The notes: generated by a model not told the origin, from the sequence alone. 64,000 nucleotides of DNA from Bacteroides cellulosilyticus (GCF_020091405.1 NZ_CP081903.1:1488001-1552000), one strand, 5' to 3'; positions 35,140-45,248 are shown, numbered from the stretch's first letter. A program made the numbers and translations.

Positions 35140-38100
35140 ATGGAAAAACACAAATTTCTAATGTGGTTTACCTTCCTATTTATAGGAATGGTAAATGTGT
35201 ATGCTCAACAATCCACACTTAATGGCAAAGTGCTGGATGGAAATGGAGAACCATTGATAGGTGTATCTATCCAAGTGAAGAATACTCCTCGCGGAACCAT
35301 TACCGATTTTAACGGTAATTTTTCAGTTGAGGTGACTTCCGGGGAAACGTTGATCATATCCTATATAGGGTATCTCCAGCAAGAAATTGGAATTACCAAC
35401 CAAAAGACCTTAAACGTTACCATGACAGAAGACAGTCAAACACTGGATGAAGTAGTTGTTGTTGGTTACGGTTCTCAGTCAAAAAGGAAAGTTACTACAG
35501 CTATCAGTAATGTGGATTCTGAAACGCTGACCCGCTCTGCATCTACCACTACGGCTGGGGCTCTCTCCGGTAAAATGTCCGGATTATCTACCCGTGCCAA
35601 AGATTCACGCCCCGGAAGAGGTATCCAATTAGAAATACGCAATATGGGAAAACCCTTGTACGTAATTGATGGCGTTCCTTATGGAGGAGAAGCAGAAAGA
35701 GATTGGCTGGGCTTAACGCGCATATCCGGTGAAGACGCCTTTAATGCACTGAATTTGGAAGACATCGAGAACATCTCTATCCTTAAAGACGCTTCGGCAG
35801 CTATCTACGGTTTGCGTGCTGCAAACGGAGTTGTATTGGTAACTACCAAAAAGGGACGCAAAGATGAAAAAGTTTCGATCAACATTAATGGATATTATGG
35901 CTGGCAAAATCTGACCCGTTTCCCCGAAATGGCAAATGCAGCTCAATATGTACGCGGCAGGGTGGAAGCCGAGCAAAATGCAGGAGCTGATCCCAGCCTG
36001 CTTTATTCAAAAGAAGAACTAGCCAAGTGGCAGGCAGGGACAGAGCCCGGTTATCAGAGTTACGACTACTATGACCTAATCATGAGAAAAAATGTACCTC
36101 AATATCATCTTAATGCAAATATAACGGGAGGCTCTGCACGTTCAAACTATTACATGTCTCTCTCCCGTACAGGGCAAGAAGCACAAATGGAGGATTTCGA
36201 TTACAACAGAACCAATTTTCAAGTTAATCTGTCAAGCAATGTTTATAAAGGATTAACTATAGGAACACAAACATCTTTAAAAATGGAAAAAACAAGAGAT
36301 GTAGGATTAGGGGATAGCGACAGTTACTTCGGTGCTGTGTTAGCTGTAATGGCTAACAGACCGACAGCAGGCCCTTACGCAAATGGAAATCCTGATTATA
36401 TTAATAACACTCCCAACAGATCAGACCTGAACCCTGCTCTGTTTTCCAGAGACAAAATGGGATATAAGGACTTTCACACTAAAGAAGCTAATGTTAATCT
36501 TTTCGCCGAATATAAATTTGATTTCGGATTAACTGCAAAGTATACTTATTCGCAAAATTATACAGACGTTATGTTCGACGGGTTTCGTTATTCCTATGAT
36601 CTGTACACGTATGATTCAAATAATGACACGTATAATAGAAGTGGTGGTTTAAGCGCACCATGGAGATTCCAGAATAAGGCTAAATCAACATCCCATTATC
36701 ACAATTTCCAAGTGAACTACACAAAAACGCTCTGGGAAGATCACTATATATCTGCCGTTTGGGGATATGAAAGGAGCGATTGGGAAAGAGACCTAACCTG
36801 GCTGCAAGGAGCACCCGATAACAACTTTATCCCTTTGATTACAGGTACCGATAAACTTACAGGTTACGGTGATGAATGGACCTATCAGGCAAGAGTTGGC
36901 CATATCGGAAGAGTCAACTACAGTTATAAAGACAAGTATCTGTTAGAATTACTTTGCAGATATGACGCTTCCTATTTATACGCTCCCGGCAAACGTTGGG
37001 GATTCTTCCCGGGAGTTTCTGCCGGATGGCGTATCTCTGATGAAAAATTCTTCAAAAAACTAAAACCTGTAGTGAATGATTTGAAGTTAAGATTTTCTGT
37101 TGGACAAACCGGTCAGGAAGCTGGAGTAAGTGCTTTCGGCTATTTGGTTGGATATGACTATGGGCGCTTCACCAACAACGCACTGGTTGGAGGCACGGTT
37201 CTGGATGGTGAGTACGTAACAGGTATGCAACCCAAAGGTCTTCCTGTAACCAACCTATCGTGGGAAAAACATACTACTTGGAATATTGGCTTTGACGCTA
37301 AACTTTTTGATAATAAACTATCAGTCACAGCAGATGCCTTTAAAAAAGTTATCTCAGGCATCCCGGCCGGACGTTATGATGTACTCTTACCAAGTGAAGT
37401 AGGATATAGCCTACCAAATGACAATCTGAATAAAAATGAGTACAGAGGGTTAGAAGGTATGATTACCTATATCGATAAAATCGGGGAACTAAATTATACT
37501 ATAAGTGCCAATATCACCTACTCGAGATTCAGAGACATGGAAAGATATAAGCCTCGCTATGGTAGTTCCTGGGATGAATACCGTAATGCCCCCTTAGATC
37601 GCTGGGGCGGTATCTTATGGGGGTACCAAGTAGTGGGAAGATTCCAATCGGAAGAAGAGATTCGAAACTATCCGATTAATAACGACGGGCAAAACAACCG
37701 GACACAACTCCCCGGTGACTTGATCTACAAAGATGTCAACGGTGATGGTATGATCGACTATTTAGATGAAAGACCTATCGGATATCCAGACAGTTGGGCT
37801 CCTATGCTTTCTTTCGGAGGCAATATAGGTTTGCAATGGAAGAATTTTGATTTAAACTTGGACTTTGCAGGTGCTGCCATGCAATCGTGGAATCAAAATT
37901 ATGAATTAAGAAACGCTTTCCATGCCAATGGAAACTCACCTGCCTATCTTCTGGAAGACAGATGGCACCGAGCCGATCCGTATAATCCCAATAGTGAATG
38001 GATATCAGGTTACTATCCTGCAATAAGGTATAATACAAGTTCAAACAATGGAAAGACATCCGATTTCTGGATACACGATGTTCGTTTTCTTCGGCTAAAG

Positions 38101-38304
38101 AATGCAGAACTGGGATACAGTTTACCTAAAAAGATACTGGAAAAAGTCAGTATCACCAAAGCCCGTTTCTTCGTAAGTGCTTCCAACTTATTTTCAATCG
38201 ACAATGTAAGCAAGTACGGTATAGATCCCGAAATTCAAGCAAGCGGAGGAGCTGTATATCCACAACAAAGAACAATCATGTTAGGATTTAATGTAACCTT
38301 TTAA
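35140..38304 (+). CDS. SusC-like TonB-dependent outer-membrane transporter
   Basis: 1054 residues, signal peptide ending VNVYAQQ. A carboxypeptidase-regulatory-like domain (about 25-110: LNGKVLDGNGEPLIGVSIQVKNTPRGTITDFNGNFS) precedes the TonB-box-like TLDEVVVVGYGSQ and a plug domain with PLYVIDGVPYGG and ILKDASAAIYGLRAANGVVLVTTKKG. The barrel ends YPQQRTIMLGFNVTF. This is the complete SusC/RagA layout. It imports oligosaccharides together with the SusD encoded 14 bp downstream, energized by TonB. Regulation is presumably by the HTCS at 30807-34805. Confidence 0.97.
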   Translation: MEKHKFLMWFTFLFIGMVNVYAQQSTLNGKVLDGNGEPLIGVSIQVKNTPRGTITDFNGNFSVEVTSGETLIISYIGYLQQEIGITNQKTLNVTMTEDSQTLDEVVVVGYGSQSKRKVTTAISNVDSETLTRSASTTTAGALSGKMSGLSTRAKDSRPGRGIQLEIRNMGKPLYVIDGVPYGGEAERDWLGLTRISGEDAFNALNLEDIENISILKDASAAIYGLRAANGVVLVTTKKGRKDEKVSININGYYGWQNLTRFPEMANAAQYVRGRVEAEQNAGADPSLLYSKEELAKWQAGTEPGYQSYDYYDLIMRKNVPQYHLNANITGGSARSNYYMSLSRTGQEAQMEDFDYNRTNFQVNLSSNVYKGLTIGTQTSLKMEKTRDVGLGDSDSYFGAVLAVMANRPTAGPYANGNPDYINNTPNRSDLNPALFSRDKMGYKDFHTKEANVNLFAEYKFDFGLTAKYTYSQNYTDVMFDGFRYSYDLYTYDSNNDTYNRSGGLSAPWRFQNKAKSTSHYHNFQVNYTKTLWEDHYISAVWGYERSDWERDLTWLQGAPDNNFIPLITGTDKLTGYGDEWTYQARVGHIGRVNYSYKDKYLLELLCRYDASYLYAPGKRWGFFPGVSAGWRISDEKFFKKLKPVVNDLKLRFSVGQTGQEAGVSAFGYLVGYDYGRFTNNALVGGTVLDGEYVTGMQPKGLPVTNLSWEKHTTWNIGFDAKLFDNKLSVTADAFKKVISGIPAGRYDVLLPSEVGYSLPNDNLNKNEYRGLEGMITYIDKIGELNYTISANITYSRFRDMERYKPRYGSSWDEYRNAPLDRWGGILWGYQVVGRFQSEEEIRNYPINNDGQNNRTQLPGDLIYKDVNGDGMIDYLDERPIGYPDSWAPMLSFGGNIGLQWKNFDLNLDFAGAAMQSWNQNYELRNAFHANGNSPAYLLEDRWHRADPYNPNSEWISGYYPAIRYNTSSNNGKTSDFWIHDVRFLRLKNAELGYSLPKKILEKVSITKARFFVSASNLFSIDNVSKYGIDPEIQASGGAVYPQQRTIMLGFNVTF

Positions 38305-38317
38305 CGTAAAAAACAAT

Positions 38318-40135
38318 ATGAAAAATAAAGTATATATTTTATCGCTTGTACTGGCAGTTCTGACTTCATTGGCCGGTTGTGATAATGATGCATGGCTGGA
38401 AAGAACCCCTAAGAATAGTGTTACCGATGATCAAGTATGGGATAATCCTACTATGATAAAAAGTTTATTATCCAACTTTTACAACAGATTGCCTGGCCCG
38501 GTATTCAATAGTGGAGCAAGTTGTGAGGCAGATGATGCTATGTGGTCGGGGCATGCAGATCAAGATCCCGGTAAGAACAACCGTATAGAATATCCGTTTG
38601 ATTACGCCAGGAGCTGGGAATATGGATTAGTAAGAGATATTAATTTAGCATTAGAAAAGCTAGAATCAGAATCCAATCTTTCGGAAACACTAAAAAAACA
38701 ATTTAGCGCTGAATTCAGATTTATCCGGGCTTTTCATTACTTTGATATGATTAAACGCATGGGAGGAGTGCCCTTAGTCACCCAGTTGTTAATCTATGAC
38801 GGTAGTGGAGACCCCACTCCCCTGCAAACTCCTCGCTCCAAAGAATCGGAAGCTTATGATTTTATCTATAACGAACTTCAGGAAATAAAAAATGAGTTTT
38901 CAGAAACAGGAAACAGCAGAACCCGCGGTAATAAGTTTGCAGTATTGGCTTTACAAAGTAGATCGATGCTTTATGCTGCCTCGATTGCCAAATACAACAA
39001 TCTAATGAGCTCACCTATTTCTACCATCGGAGGAGAAGTGGGTATTCCAGCAGATAAGGCAAACGATTATTATCAAAAATCGCTTGCTGCATCAAGAGAA
39101 ATCATAGAAAGTGGCAATTTTGAATTGAGTACCAATTTTTATAATCTCTTTGTAGACAAAACTCTGAAAGAAGTGATATTTGCCAAAGATTTTATGAGCG
39201 CAGCTGAAAAACAACATGCCTTTACTTATGACAATATCACCAGAAGTTTCAGCTCAAGTGCTTCAGGTTCTTCTATATCCCCCTCGCTAAGTTTTGTGGA
39301 ATGTTTTGACTATTTGGATGGAAGCAAAGGCACTTTAAAAGATAAAGATGCAAATGGTAACTACATTGCATATGCAAATCTACAAGACATTTTTGCCAAC
39401 AAGGACGCCCGCTTATATGGAACGGTCATTTATCCGGGAAGTACATTCCGTTCGCAGCAGGTAGACATCCTGGCAGGAGTTGCCATATGGAACGGCACTA
39501 GTTACGAATTTCGGACAGGAGAATTGGGAAGTACTTATAGCGATGGTGGAAAGTTAACCGGACATGACGGCCCTCGAAATGGTGAAACATATGTCAGTAA
39601 TTCAGGCTTTTATCTTCGGAAATTCGTATGCGAAGACCCAGTAGCCGCCGTACAACCAACATTGGCAGAAAATTGGTGGCCCTGGTTTCGTCTAGGCGAA
39701 ATCTACCTGAATGCAGCAGAAGCTGCCTTTGAATTAGGCGACCCAAGTGCCAAAGACTATATTAATACCCTAAGGGAAAAACATGGAGGTTTCCCAGCCA
39801 ACAGTATATCGGTACTTACCAATGACATTATACGCAATGAACGCCGTATAGAACTGGCATTCGAAGATCATCGCTTCTTCGACCTGAAACGATGGAGAAT
39901 AGCACACGAGGTATGGGATGCCGATCCTAATGATTCAAATGCAGTAATCCACGGCCTGTACCCGTACAGAGTAATACGCCCGGGGCATGCAGATGATGGA
40001 AAATATATTTTTGAAAGGATACGCCCCACTCGATTCTTGTATCCCAGATACTTCAGGATGGCTAATTATTATTCATCCATAGCCGATAATGTATTGAACA
40101 ATAATCCTAAACTTGTTAAAAACCCATTCCATTAA
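38318..40135 (+). CDS. SusD-like surface glycan-binding lipoprotein
   Basis: 605 residues with lipobox SLAGC (Cys near residue 21). SusD/RagB landmarks are EFRFIRAFHYFDMIKRMGGVPL, LALQSRSMLYAAS, RLGEIYLNAAEAAFELGD, INTLREKHGG, IIRNERRIELAFEDHRFFDLKRWR and a final FLYPRYFRMA...NNPKLVKNPFH. It is the partner of the SusC just upstream. A DUF3823 lipoprotein gene begins 7 bp after its stop, indicating one operon. Confidence 0.96.
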   Translation: MKNKVYILSLVLAVLTSLAGCDNDAWLERTPKNSVTDDQVWDNPTMIKSLLSNFYNRLPGPVFNSGASCEADDAMWSGHADQDPGKNNRIEYPFDYARSWEYGLVRDINLALEKLESESNLSETLKKQFSAEFRFIRAFHYFDMIKRMGGVPLVTQLLIYDGSGDPTPLQTPRSKESEAYDFIYNELQEIKNEFSETGNSRTRGNKFAVLALQSRSMLYAASIAKYNNLMSSPISTIGGEVGIPADKANDYYQKSLAASREIIESGNFELSTNFYNLFVDKTLKEVIFAKDFMSAAEKQHAFTYDNITRSFSSSASGSSISPSLSFVECFDYLDGSKGTLKDKDANGNYIAYANLQDIFANKDARLYGTVIYPGSTFRSQQVDILAGVAIWNGTSYEFRTGELGSTYSDGGKLTGHDGPRNGETYVSNSGFYLRKFVCEDPVAAVQPTLAENWWPWFRLGEIYLNAAEAAFELGDPSAKDYINTLREKHGGFPANSISVLTNDIIRNERRIELAFEDHRFFDLKRWRIAHEVWDADPNDSNAVIHGLYPYRVIRPGHADDGKYIFERIRPTRFLYPRYFRMANYYSSIADNVLNNNPKLVKNPFH

Positions 40136-40142
40136 AAAAGAT

Positions 40143-40826
40143 ATGAAAATGAAAATAAAATCAATATGTCTTGCAACCATTGCAATTTTATTACTTGCCA
40201 GTTGCGAATATGATAATTATGATATGCCAAACGCAATACTTTCAGGCAGAGTTGTTTACGAAGGGACTCCGGTAGGAGTACGAGCCACGGCCACCCGTTT
40301 GGAATTGTGGCAGGATGGCTATGCCAACAGAACTAAAATAGATGTAAATATAGCACATGACGGTACTTATTCGGCAGCCCTGTTTAATGGACGATATAAA
40401 ATCGTCAGAGTTGCCGGAGCTCCTTGGGAAGCACAGTCATCTGATACAATAGTTGTTGATGTAAAAGGCAACACAACCAAAGATGTTGAAATAAATCCAT
40501 TTATTGCAATTAGCAATGAGAATATCCATAAGGAATCCGGCAATACAGTCCAAGTACAATTTACAGTCAAGAATGTAGTTCAAGGTTCGAAGTTGGAAGA
40601 AGTGAAACTCTTCTTCAGCAAAAATATGATACTGGACAATAATTTAAATGATGGAACAGAAAGCTTAGATATTTCAACTATCGAGTCCGGCCATGAAACA
40701 ACTGCTACAGTGAATATTCCTGTTGCATTAGTTTCAGAAAATTATATTTTTACAAGGCTTGGCGTGCGTTCAGATAAATCAAATGAATTCTATTATACGC
40801 AAGTGCAGAAATTACAATTAAAGTAA
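40143..40826 (+). CDS. DUF3823-type surface lipoprotein
   Basis: 227 residues from the ATG at 40143 (the ATG at 40149 is equally possible; the frame is open from 40113, inside susD). The lipobox is LLLASC. AILSGRVVYEGTPVGVRATATRLELWQDGY followed by DGTYSAALFNGRYKIVRVAGAPWEAQSSDTIVV resembles DUF3823, an Ig-like domain seen in PUL lipoproteins after susD. The C-terminal half (about 120-227) is a second beta-domain ending FTRLGVRSDKSNEFYYTQVQKLQL. It is likely a surface glycan-binding or spacer protein. A hairpin at 40862-40891 follows. Confidence 0.8.
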   Translation: MKMKIKSICLATIAILLLASCEYDNYDMPNAILSGRVVYEGTPVGVRATATRLELWQDGYANRTKIDVNIAHDGTYSAALFNGRYKIVRVAGAPWEAQSSDTIVVDVKGNTTKDVEINPFIAISNENIHKESGNTVQVQFTVKNVVQGSKLEEVKLFFSKNMILDNNLNDGTESLDISTIESGHETTATVNIPVALVSENYIFTRLGVRSDKSNEFYYTQVQKLQLK

Positions 40827-40861
40827 TATTTGTTTGCATATACATTAGATTTCATTATATT

Positions 40862-40891
40862 GCGGTGGGGAGCGTTTAAAACTCCCCCCGC
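40862..40891 (+). terminator. GC-rich hairpin between lipoprotein and GH43 genes
   Basis: GCGGTGGGGAG at 40862-40872 pairs with CTCCCCCCGC at 40882-40891 (one mismatch). It is followed by a weak T-rich stretch. It may partly terminate, lowering enzyme expression relative to susCD. Confidence 0.6.
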
Positions 40892-40930
40892 TATTTATCC
40901 ATAAGCTAACTATCAATTCAATAAACTATA

Positions 40931-42868
40931 ATGATACATCGTCTAATTTCAATTGCTATAATTTCCCTTTGTGCAAATATAGCAATCAGTGCACAAAACT
41001 CATCCAAAAAATCTACCTGCGAAGGCTATCTATTCGCCTATTTCGAAGGTTCAGGAGAACTTGCCAAACAAGAGCAAATACGTTTTGCCGTAAGTGCCGA
41101 TGGTATAAACTGGAAAGCTCTGAATAACAATGAGCCCATAATTTCTTCAGCAGATATATCGCAAACCGGTGGAGTACGCGATCCTCATATACTCCGTGGT
41201 GAAGATGGAGAAACATTTTATATGGTTGCTACAGACATGTTTACAAGAAAGAATGGCTGGGATTCCAATCCCGGAATAGTATTGTTGAAATCAGGAGATC
41301 TAATTAACTGGACTCATGGAATAATCGATCTTGAAAAGACCTATCCTGAACGATTTGCAAATACCAAATGGGTATGGGCACCCCAGACTATTTATGACCC
41401 TACCGTAGGAAAATACATGGTTTATTTCACCGTCAGGTTCCATTATAACGAAAAGCTTGATTTTTATTATGCCTATGCCAATAAAGATTTCACAGCCTTT
41501 GAAAGCGAACCTACCCTTATGTTCAGTACCAAATACGGAGCAATTGACGGTGATATTATCTTTAAAGACGGAATGTATCACCTTTTCTATAAAGGTAATA
41601 CCAAGAATGAGCAAGGAGAGGAGGTCATCAATGGCATTCAGCAAGCTACAAGCAAATCATTACATGGTCCATGGACAGAAGACTTTACATACCTCGACGC
41701 TTATGCCGGTACCCGTACCCATGTAGAAGGTTCCAGTATATTCAAACTAAATAATTCGGAAGAGTATATCCTTATGTATGACTTGTACAGTAGTGGCCGC
41801 TATGAATTCCAACGCAGTACGGACCTCTATAACTTTACCAAAACACCCGAATCATTTAGCAAGGACTTCCATCCGCGTCACGGTTCTGTTATCGGTATAA
41901 CCCGCAAAGAAGCCATCCGCCTAAATAAAAAATGGGGCAGTACTCCTTTATCTACCCAAATGGATAGCATTTATAGTTTCAAGTCCGATGGCAACCCCAT
42001 CATCACCCATAAATTTACAGCCGATCCGGCTGCATTGGTAGTGAAGGATACACTTTGGCTTTTTACCGGACAGGATGGAGGAGCTGATTCACCAAGATAC
42101 AATCTGAAAAACTGGTGTGTGTTCTCAACTACCGATATGAAGAATTGGACCGAATATCCTATTCCTCTACGAATAAGCGACCTATCCTGGGATCGTAGCA
42201 AGAACGCTTACGCCTCGCATGTAGTCGAGAAAAACGGTCTTTATTATTGGTACATCAGTACAAACGGTTCAGGTATCGGCGTAGCTGTAAGCCATCGCCC
42301 CCAAGGTCCCTACAAAGATGCCTTAGGCAAACCTTTATTGACAAGAGAAGATTGTTTTGCTTCGACACATGGCTGGGCCTGCATAGACCCTGCCATATAT
42401 ATTGAAGATGACGGACAAGCATGGATTTTCTGGGGAAACCGGGAATGTTACTATGCAAAGTTGAAAGACAATATGATAGAAATTGATGGTGAAATCAAAC
42501 AGATTAAATTTAATGGCTTCAGCTTTACCGAAGCCCCATGGGTACATAAATACAAAGGCAAGTACTACTTGACGTATGCCACTGATTTTCCCGAAAAAAT
42601 AGCTTATGCCATGGCTGATAATATAGAAGGACCATGGGAATACAAAGGTCTTTTGAATGAAGTAGCCGGCAATAGCACCACCAACCATCAAGCTATTATT
42701 GAATACAAAGGTAACTGGTATTTTATATATCATAATGGTGCATTGCCCGGTGGTGGTGGAGCAAGCCGTTCTGTCTGTATAGACCATTTATATTACAACA
42801 AAGACAAAACACTGAAACGTATCATTATGACTTCCGAAGGGGTTCCTGCTATAAAAAAGAAACGATAA
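40931..42868 (+). CDS. Two-domain GH43-GH43 glycoside hydrolase
   Basis: 645 residues, signal peptide ending NIAISAQ. Two five-bladed GH43-type propellers are in tandem. Domain 1 (about 30-320) starts GYLFAYFEGSGELAKQEQIRFAVSADG. It shows GGVRDPHIL (Asp84), GAIDGDIIF (Asp206/208) and HVEGSSI (Glu266). Domain 2 (about 350-640) shows FTADPAALV (Asp365), ACIDPAIYIEDDGQAWIFWG (Asp486) and SFTEAPWVHKYKGKYYLTYA (Glu534). Each domain thus keeps the base, pKa-modulator and acid triad, so both may be active, possibly removing two different arabinose or xylose decorations. The subfamilies cannot be fixed from sequence by eye. It lies in an operon-like run with a GH30 gene 43 bp downstream. Confidence 0.88.
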   Translation: MIHRLISIAIISLCANIAISAQNSSKKSTCEGYLFAYFEGSGELAKQEQIRFAVSADGINWKALNNNEPIISSADISQTGGVRDPHILRGEDGETFYMVATDMFTRKNGWDSNPGIVLLKSGDLINWTHGIIDLEKTYPERFANTKWVWAPQTIYDPTVGKYMVYFTVRFHYNEKLDFYYAYANKDFTAFESEPTLMFSTKYGAIDGDIIFKDGMYHLFYKGNTKNEQGEEVINGIQQATSKSLHGPWTEDFTYLDAYAGTRTHVEGSSIFKLNNSEEYILMYDLYSSGRYEFQRSTDLYNFTKTPESFSKDFHPRHGSVIGITRKEAIRLNKKWGSTPLSTQMDSIYSFKSDGNPIITHKFTADPAALVVKDTLWLFTGQDGGADSPRYNLKNWCVFSTTDMKNWTEYPIPLRISDLSWDRSKNAYASHVVEKNGLYYWYISTNGSGIGVAVSHRPQGPYKDALGKPLLTREDCFASTHGWACIDPAIYIEDDGQAWIFWGNRECYYAKLKDNMIEIDGEIKQIKFNGFSFTEAPWVHKYKGKYYLTYATDFPEKIAYAMADNIEGPWEYKGLLNEVAGNSTTNHQAIIEYKGNWYFIYHNGALPGGGGASRSVCIDHLYYNKDKTLKRIIMTSEGVPAIKKKR

Positions 42869-42911
42869 TCACGAAAACCAACTAAATATTAATCATATAA
42901 AAACGATAGTT

Positions 42912-44393
42912 ATGAGAAGAAATTTAAAAAGTATTATTCTGACTGGATGCCTAATGACTATATCTCTACCAAATTCATTTGCGCAATCCTATACTTGGGT
43001 CAGCAGCACCGAAGGCGACACTTGGAAACAAGCAAAAGTAAAATTACAATCGAGTGCTGGCCAAACCCCGCTTTTAGATATCAGCGGAACCGAAGAAGGC
43101 ACTACATTCAAAGCATGGGGAACCACCTTCAACGAACTGTGCTGGGATGCCTTGAACATGCTCACCCGTGATGAACAGGACGACCTCTTGAAGAAAATGT
43201 TTTCCCCCCAAGGAGAACTCCGTTTCAACAGAGGCCGTATTTCGATGAATGCCAATGACTATGCCCGCGACTGGTATAGTTGCGACGAAGTATCGGGCGA
43301 CTTCCAACTGAAGTACTTCAACATCAACCGTGATAAACTGGCTATTATCCCCTTTGTCCGTGCAGCGCAAAAATATAATCCGGATATGACTTTCTGGATG
43401 TCTCCCTGGTCACCTCCCAGCTGGATGAAGGTTAATAACGACTATCCGGTACGCAGTGACAGGACTAATAAGATGTCGCCTCTGTCTGATGTAGTACTCT
43501 ATGAGGACAACACGGAAAAACGCGGAGACGTCTTCCCCCGGCAATTAGCAGTGAATGACTACATGATTCAGGACCCGCGCTACCTGCAAACCTATGCCAA
43601 TTTCTTCTGTAAATTCATCGATGCTTATAAAGAACAAGGAATTCCCATCGATATGATCATGTATCAGAACGAAGCATACAGTTATACCCCGTATCCCGGT
43701 TGTGCCTGGACTGCTGAAGGTACTGTACGTTTCAACGTAGAGTATCTGGCGCCCACATTAAAGAAACATCATCCGGAAGTAGCTCTCTACCTTGGTACTT
43801 TCAATACCAACCGCTATGACTATGTTGATAAAATACTTTCCGATCCACGCATGCCGCAAAGCATTCAAGGAGTCGGTTTCCAGTGGGAAGGAGGACAGAT
43901 ATTACCTAAGATACGTGCCAAATACCCCCAATACAAGTATATGCAGACAGAAAGCGAATGCGGTGGGGGTACCTTCGACTGGAGAGCGGGCGAACACACC
44001 TTCCATCTGATTAATCACTACCTGGGTAATGGCTGCGAAGAGTACACCTTCTGGAACAATACCCTCTGCGATAACGGTGAAAGTCCCTGGGGTTGGAAAC
44101 AGAATGCTTTGATACATGTTGATTCAAAATCCCGTACGGCAACTCTTACACCGGAGTATTATGCTGTAAGACATTATAGCCAGTTCGTAACACCCGGTTC
44201 ACGCGTTATAGCTTACAAGCCTTCAACAGAAGGAAGAATACCGGTCTTGGTAGTGGAAACTCCGGAAAAGAAAAAGGTAGTGATAGCCGGCAACTTCAAC
44301 AACGAAGCCAAGAAAATAATCCTGAAATTAGGCAATCGCTATCTGAATGTAGAGCTCCAGCCACATTCGTTCAATACGTTCGAAGAGAAATAA
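42912..44393 (+). CDS. GH30-family glycoside hydrolase, second PUL
   Basis: 493 residues, signal peptide ending SFAQS. GH30 TIM barrel: FKAWGTTFNELCWDALNML near the start and FWMSPWSPPSWMK. The acid/base Glu254 is in MYQNEAYSY and the nucleophile Glu347 in MQTESECGGG, with YTFWNNTLCDNGESPWGWKQN after it. The C-terminal beta-structure ends ELQPHSFNTFEE. Members hydrolyse beta-linked glucose, xylose, galactose or fucose; the subfamily is not certain. It is the last gene of this PUL and is followed by a hairpin. Confidence 0.88.
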   Translation: MRRNLKSIILTGCLMTISLPNSFAQSYTWVSSTEGDTWKQAKVKLQSSAGQTPLLDISGTEEGTTFKAWGTTFNELCWDALNMLTRDEQDDLLKKMFSPQGELRFNRGRISMNANDYARDWYSCDEVSGDFQLKYFNINRDKLAIIPFVRAAQKYNPDMTFWMSPWSPPSWMKVNNDYPVRSDRTNKMSPLSDVVLYEDNTEKRGDVFPRQLAVNDYMIQDPRYLQTYANFFCKFIDAYKEQGIPIDMIMYQNEAYSYTPYPGCAWTAEGTVRFNVEYLAPTLKKHHPEVALYLGTFNTNRYDYVDKILSDPRMPQSIQGVGFQWEGGQILPKIRAKYPQYKYMQTESECGGGTFDWRAGEHTFHLINHYLGNGCEEYTFWNNTLCDNGESPWGWKQNALIHVDSKSRTATLTPEYYAVRHYSQFVTPGSRVIAYKPSTEGRIPVLVVETPEKKKVVIAGNFNNEAKKIILKLGNRYLNVELQPHSFNTFEEK

Positions 44394-44400
44394 ATTGATA

Positions 44401-44446
44401 AAAGTAATCATTATCTGGGTAATCGTATCCGAATAATGATTACTTT
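44401..44446 (+). terminator. Terminator of second PUL
   Basis: AAAGTAATCATTAT at 44401-44414 pairs with ATAATGATTACTTT at 44433-44446, beginning 8 bp after the GH30 stop. The right arm overlaps TACTTTTG (44441-44448), a possible -7 box for the next gene. Confidence 0.75.
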
Positions 44447-44536
44447 TGCCATGAAATTCAATCGTAGTCATCACAAAAGAAACACTGAACTTCTATTTTG
44501 AATAAAGATAACTGCCTTGGAAACAACAAAACAACC

Positions 44537-44971
44537 ATGGAAGAAGAACATCATTTTACGAACGTACCCTACAATTACCCCTTATGCCTCAACCGTCAGT
44601 GTCCCAAAGCATCTACCTGCCTGCGGCAACTGGTAGAGCAAGAAGTACCGGACAGCGCGGAGTACTGGGTAGTCATCAGCCCCAAATACCAAGCTAAACT
44701 GAAGGGTGCATGTCCCCATTATCGCTCCAGTCAAAAAGTGCAATATGCCAAAGGCTGCATGAATATCCTTGATAACCTGCCCCACAAGCAAAGACAACTC
44801 GCCATAATCCATCTGATGGAATACTTCAGCCGAAGAACCTATTACCGCATCCGCAAAGGCGAACGCCTCCTCAGCCCGGCCGAACAAAGGGACGTACAGA
44901 AAATCTTAAAACAGTGCGGTGCAACTGGAAAACAGGAGTTTGACGCTTACGTAGAAGACTACGAATGGTAA
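44537..44971 (+). CDS. DUF6078-like small cysteine-containing protein
   Basis: 144 residues from the ATG at 44537; the frame is open from 44498. Cysteine pattern: LCLNRQCPKASTCLRQ, then ACPHY and KGCMNIL, which could bind a metal or iron-sulfur cluster. A helical region follows with HLMEYFSRRTYYRIRKGERLLSPAEQRDVQKILKQCG. It matches, from memory, DUF6078, small Bacteroidetes proteins of unknown role. No signal peptide. It stands alone between two PULs, possibly with a -7 box at 44441-44448. Confidence 0.65.
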   Translation: MEEEHHFTNVPYNYPLCLNRQCPKASTCLRQLVEQEVPDSAEYWVVISPKYQAKLKGACPHYRSSQKVQYAKGCMNILDNLPHKQRQLAIIHLMEYFSRRTYYRIRKGERLLSPAEQRDVQKILKQCGATGKQEFDAYVEDYEW

Positions 44972-45022
44972 CAATCTCCCCCATCTGCAGGTTAGCTACC
45001 TCCCATCTATAGATCCATGCTT

Positions 45023-45062
45023 TTGCCATGCCTATGGCACGACTGTGCCAAAGCGGTGGCAA
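45023..45062. other. Nested hairpin in intergenic region 44972-45280
   Basis: TTGCCA (45023-45028) pairs with TGGCAA (45057-45062), and inside it TGGCAC (45035-45040) pairs with GTGCCA (45045-45050). No promoter or T-run is clear. The remaining intergenic sequence shows no gene. Confidence 0.4.
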
Positions 45063-45204
45063 GAATCAGGCACAACTCTACGGTTTCGACAACGCCGCAT
45101 TCCCGGCAGATTAAAGCTGCAAGGCAGCAAAATGATCAGGCAGGAGGAATAAATACTTCGTTTCTATAATTATGCCCATCTACTTAAACGATTAATTTGA
45201 TGAT

Positions 45205-45248
45205 AAACAAGTTTGTTACAAACAAAGTTGTTTGTAACAAACTTGTTT
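45205..45248. terminator. 19-bp-arm hairpin after third HTCS, bidirectional
   Basis: The arms 45205-45223 and 45230-45248 are exact reverse complements with a 6-nt loop. The hairpin lies 33 bp beyond the stop of the minus-strand HTCS and faces the DUF6078 gene from the other side. Confidence 0.7.
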
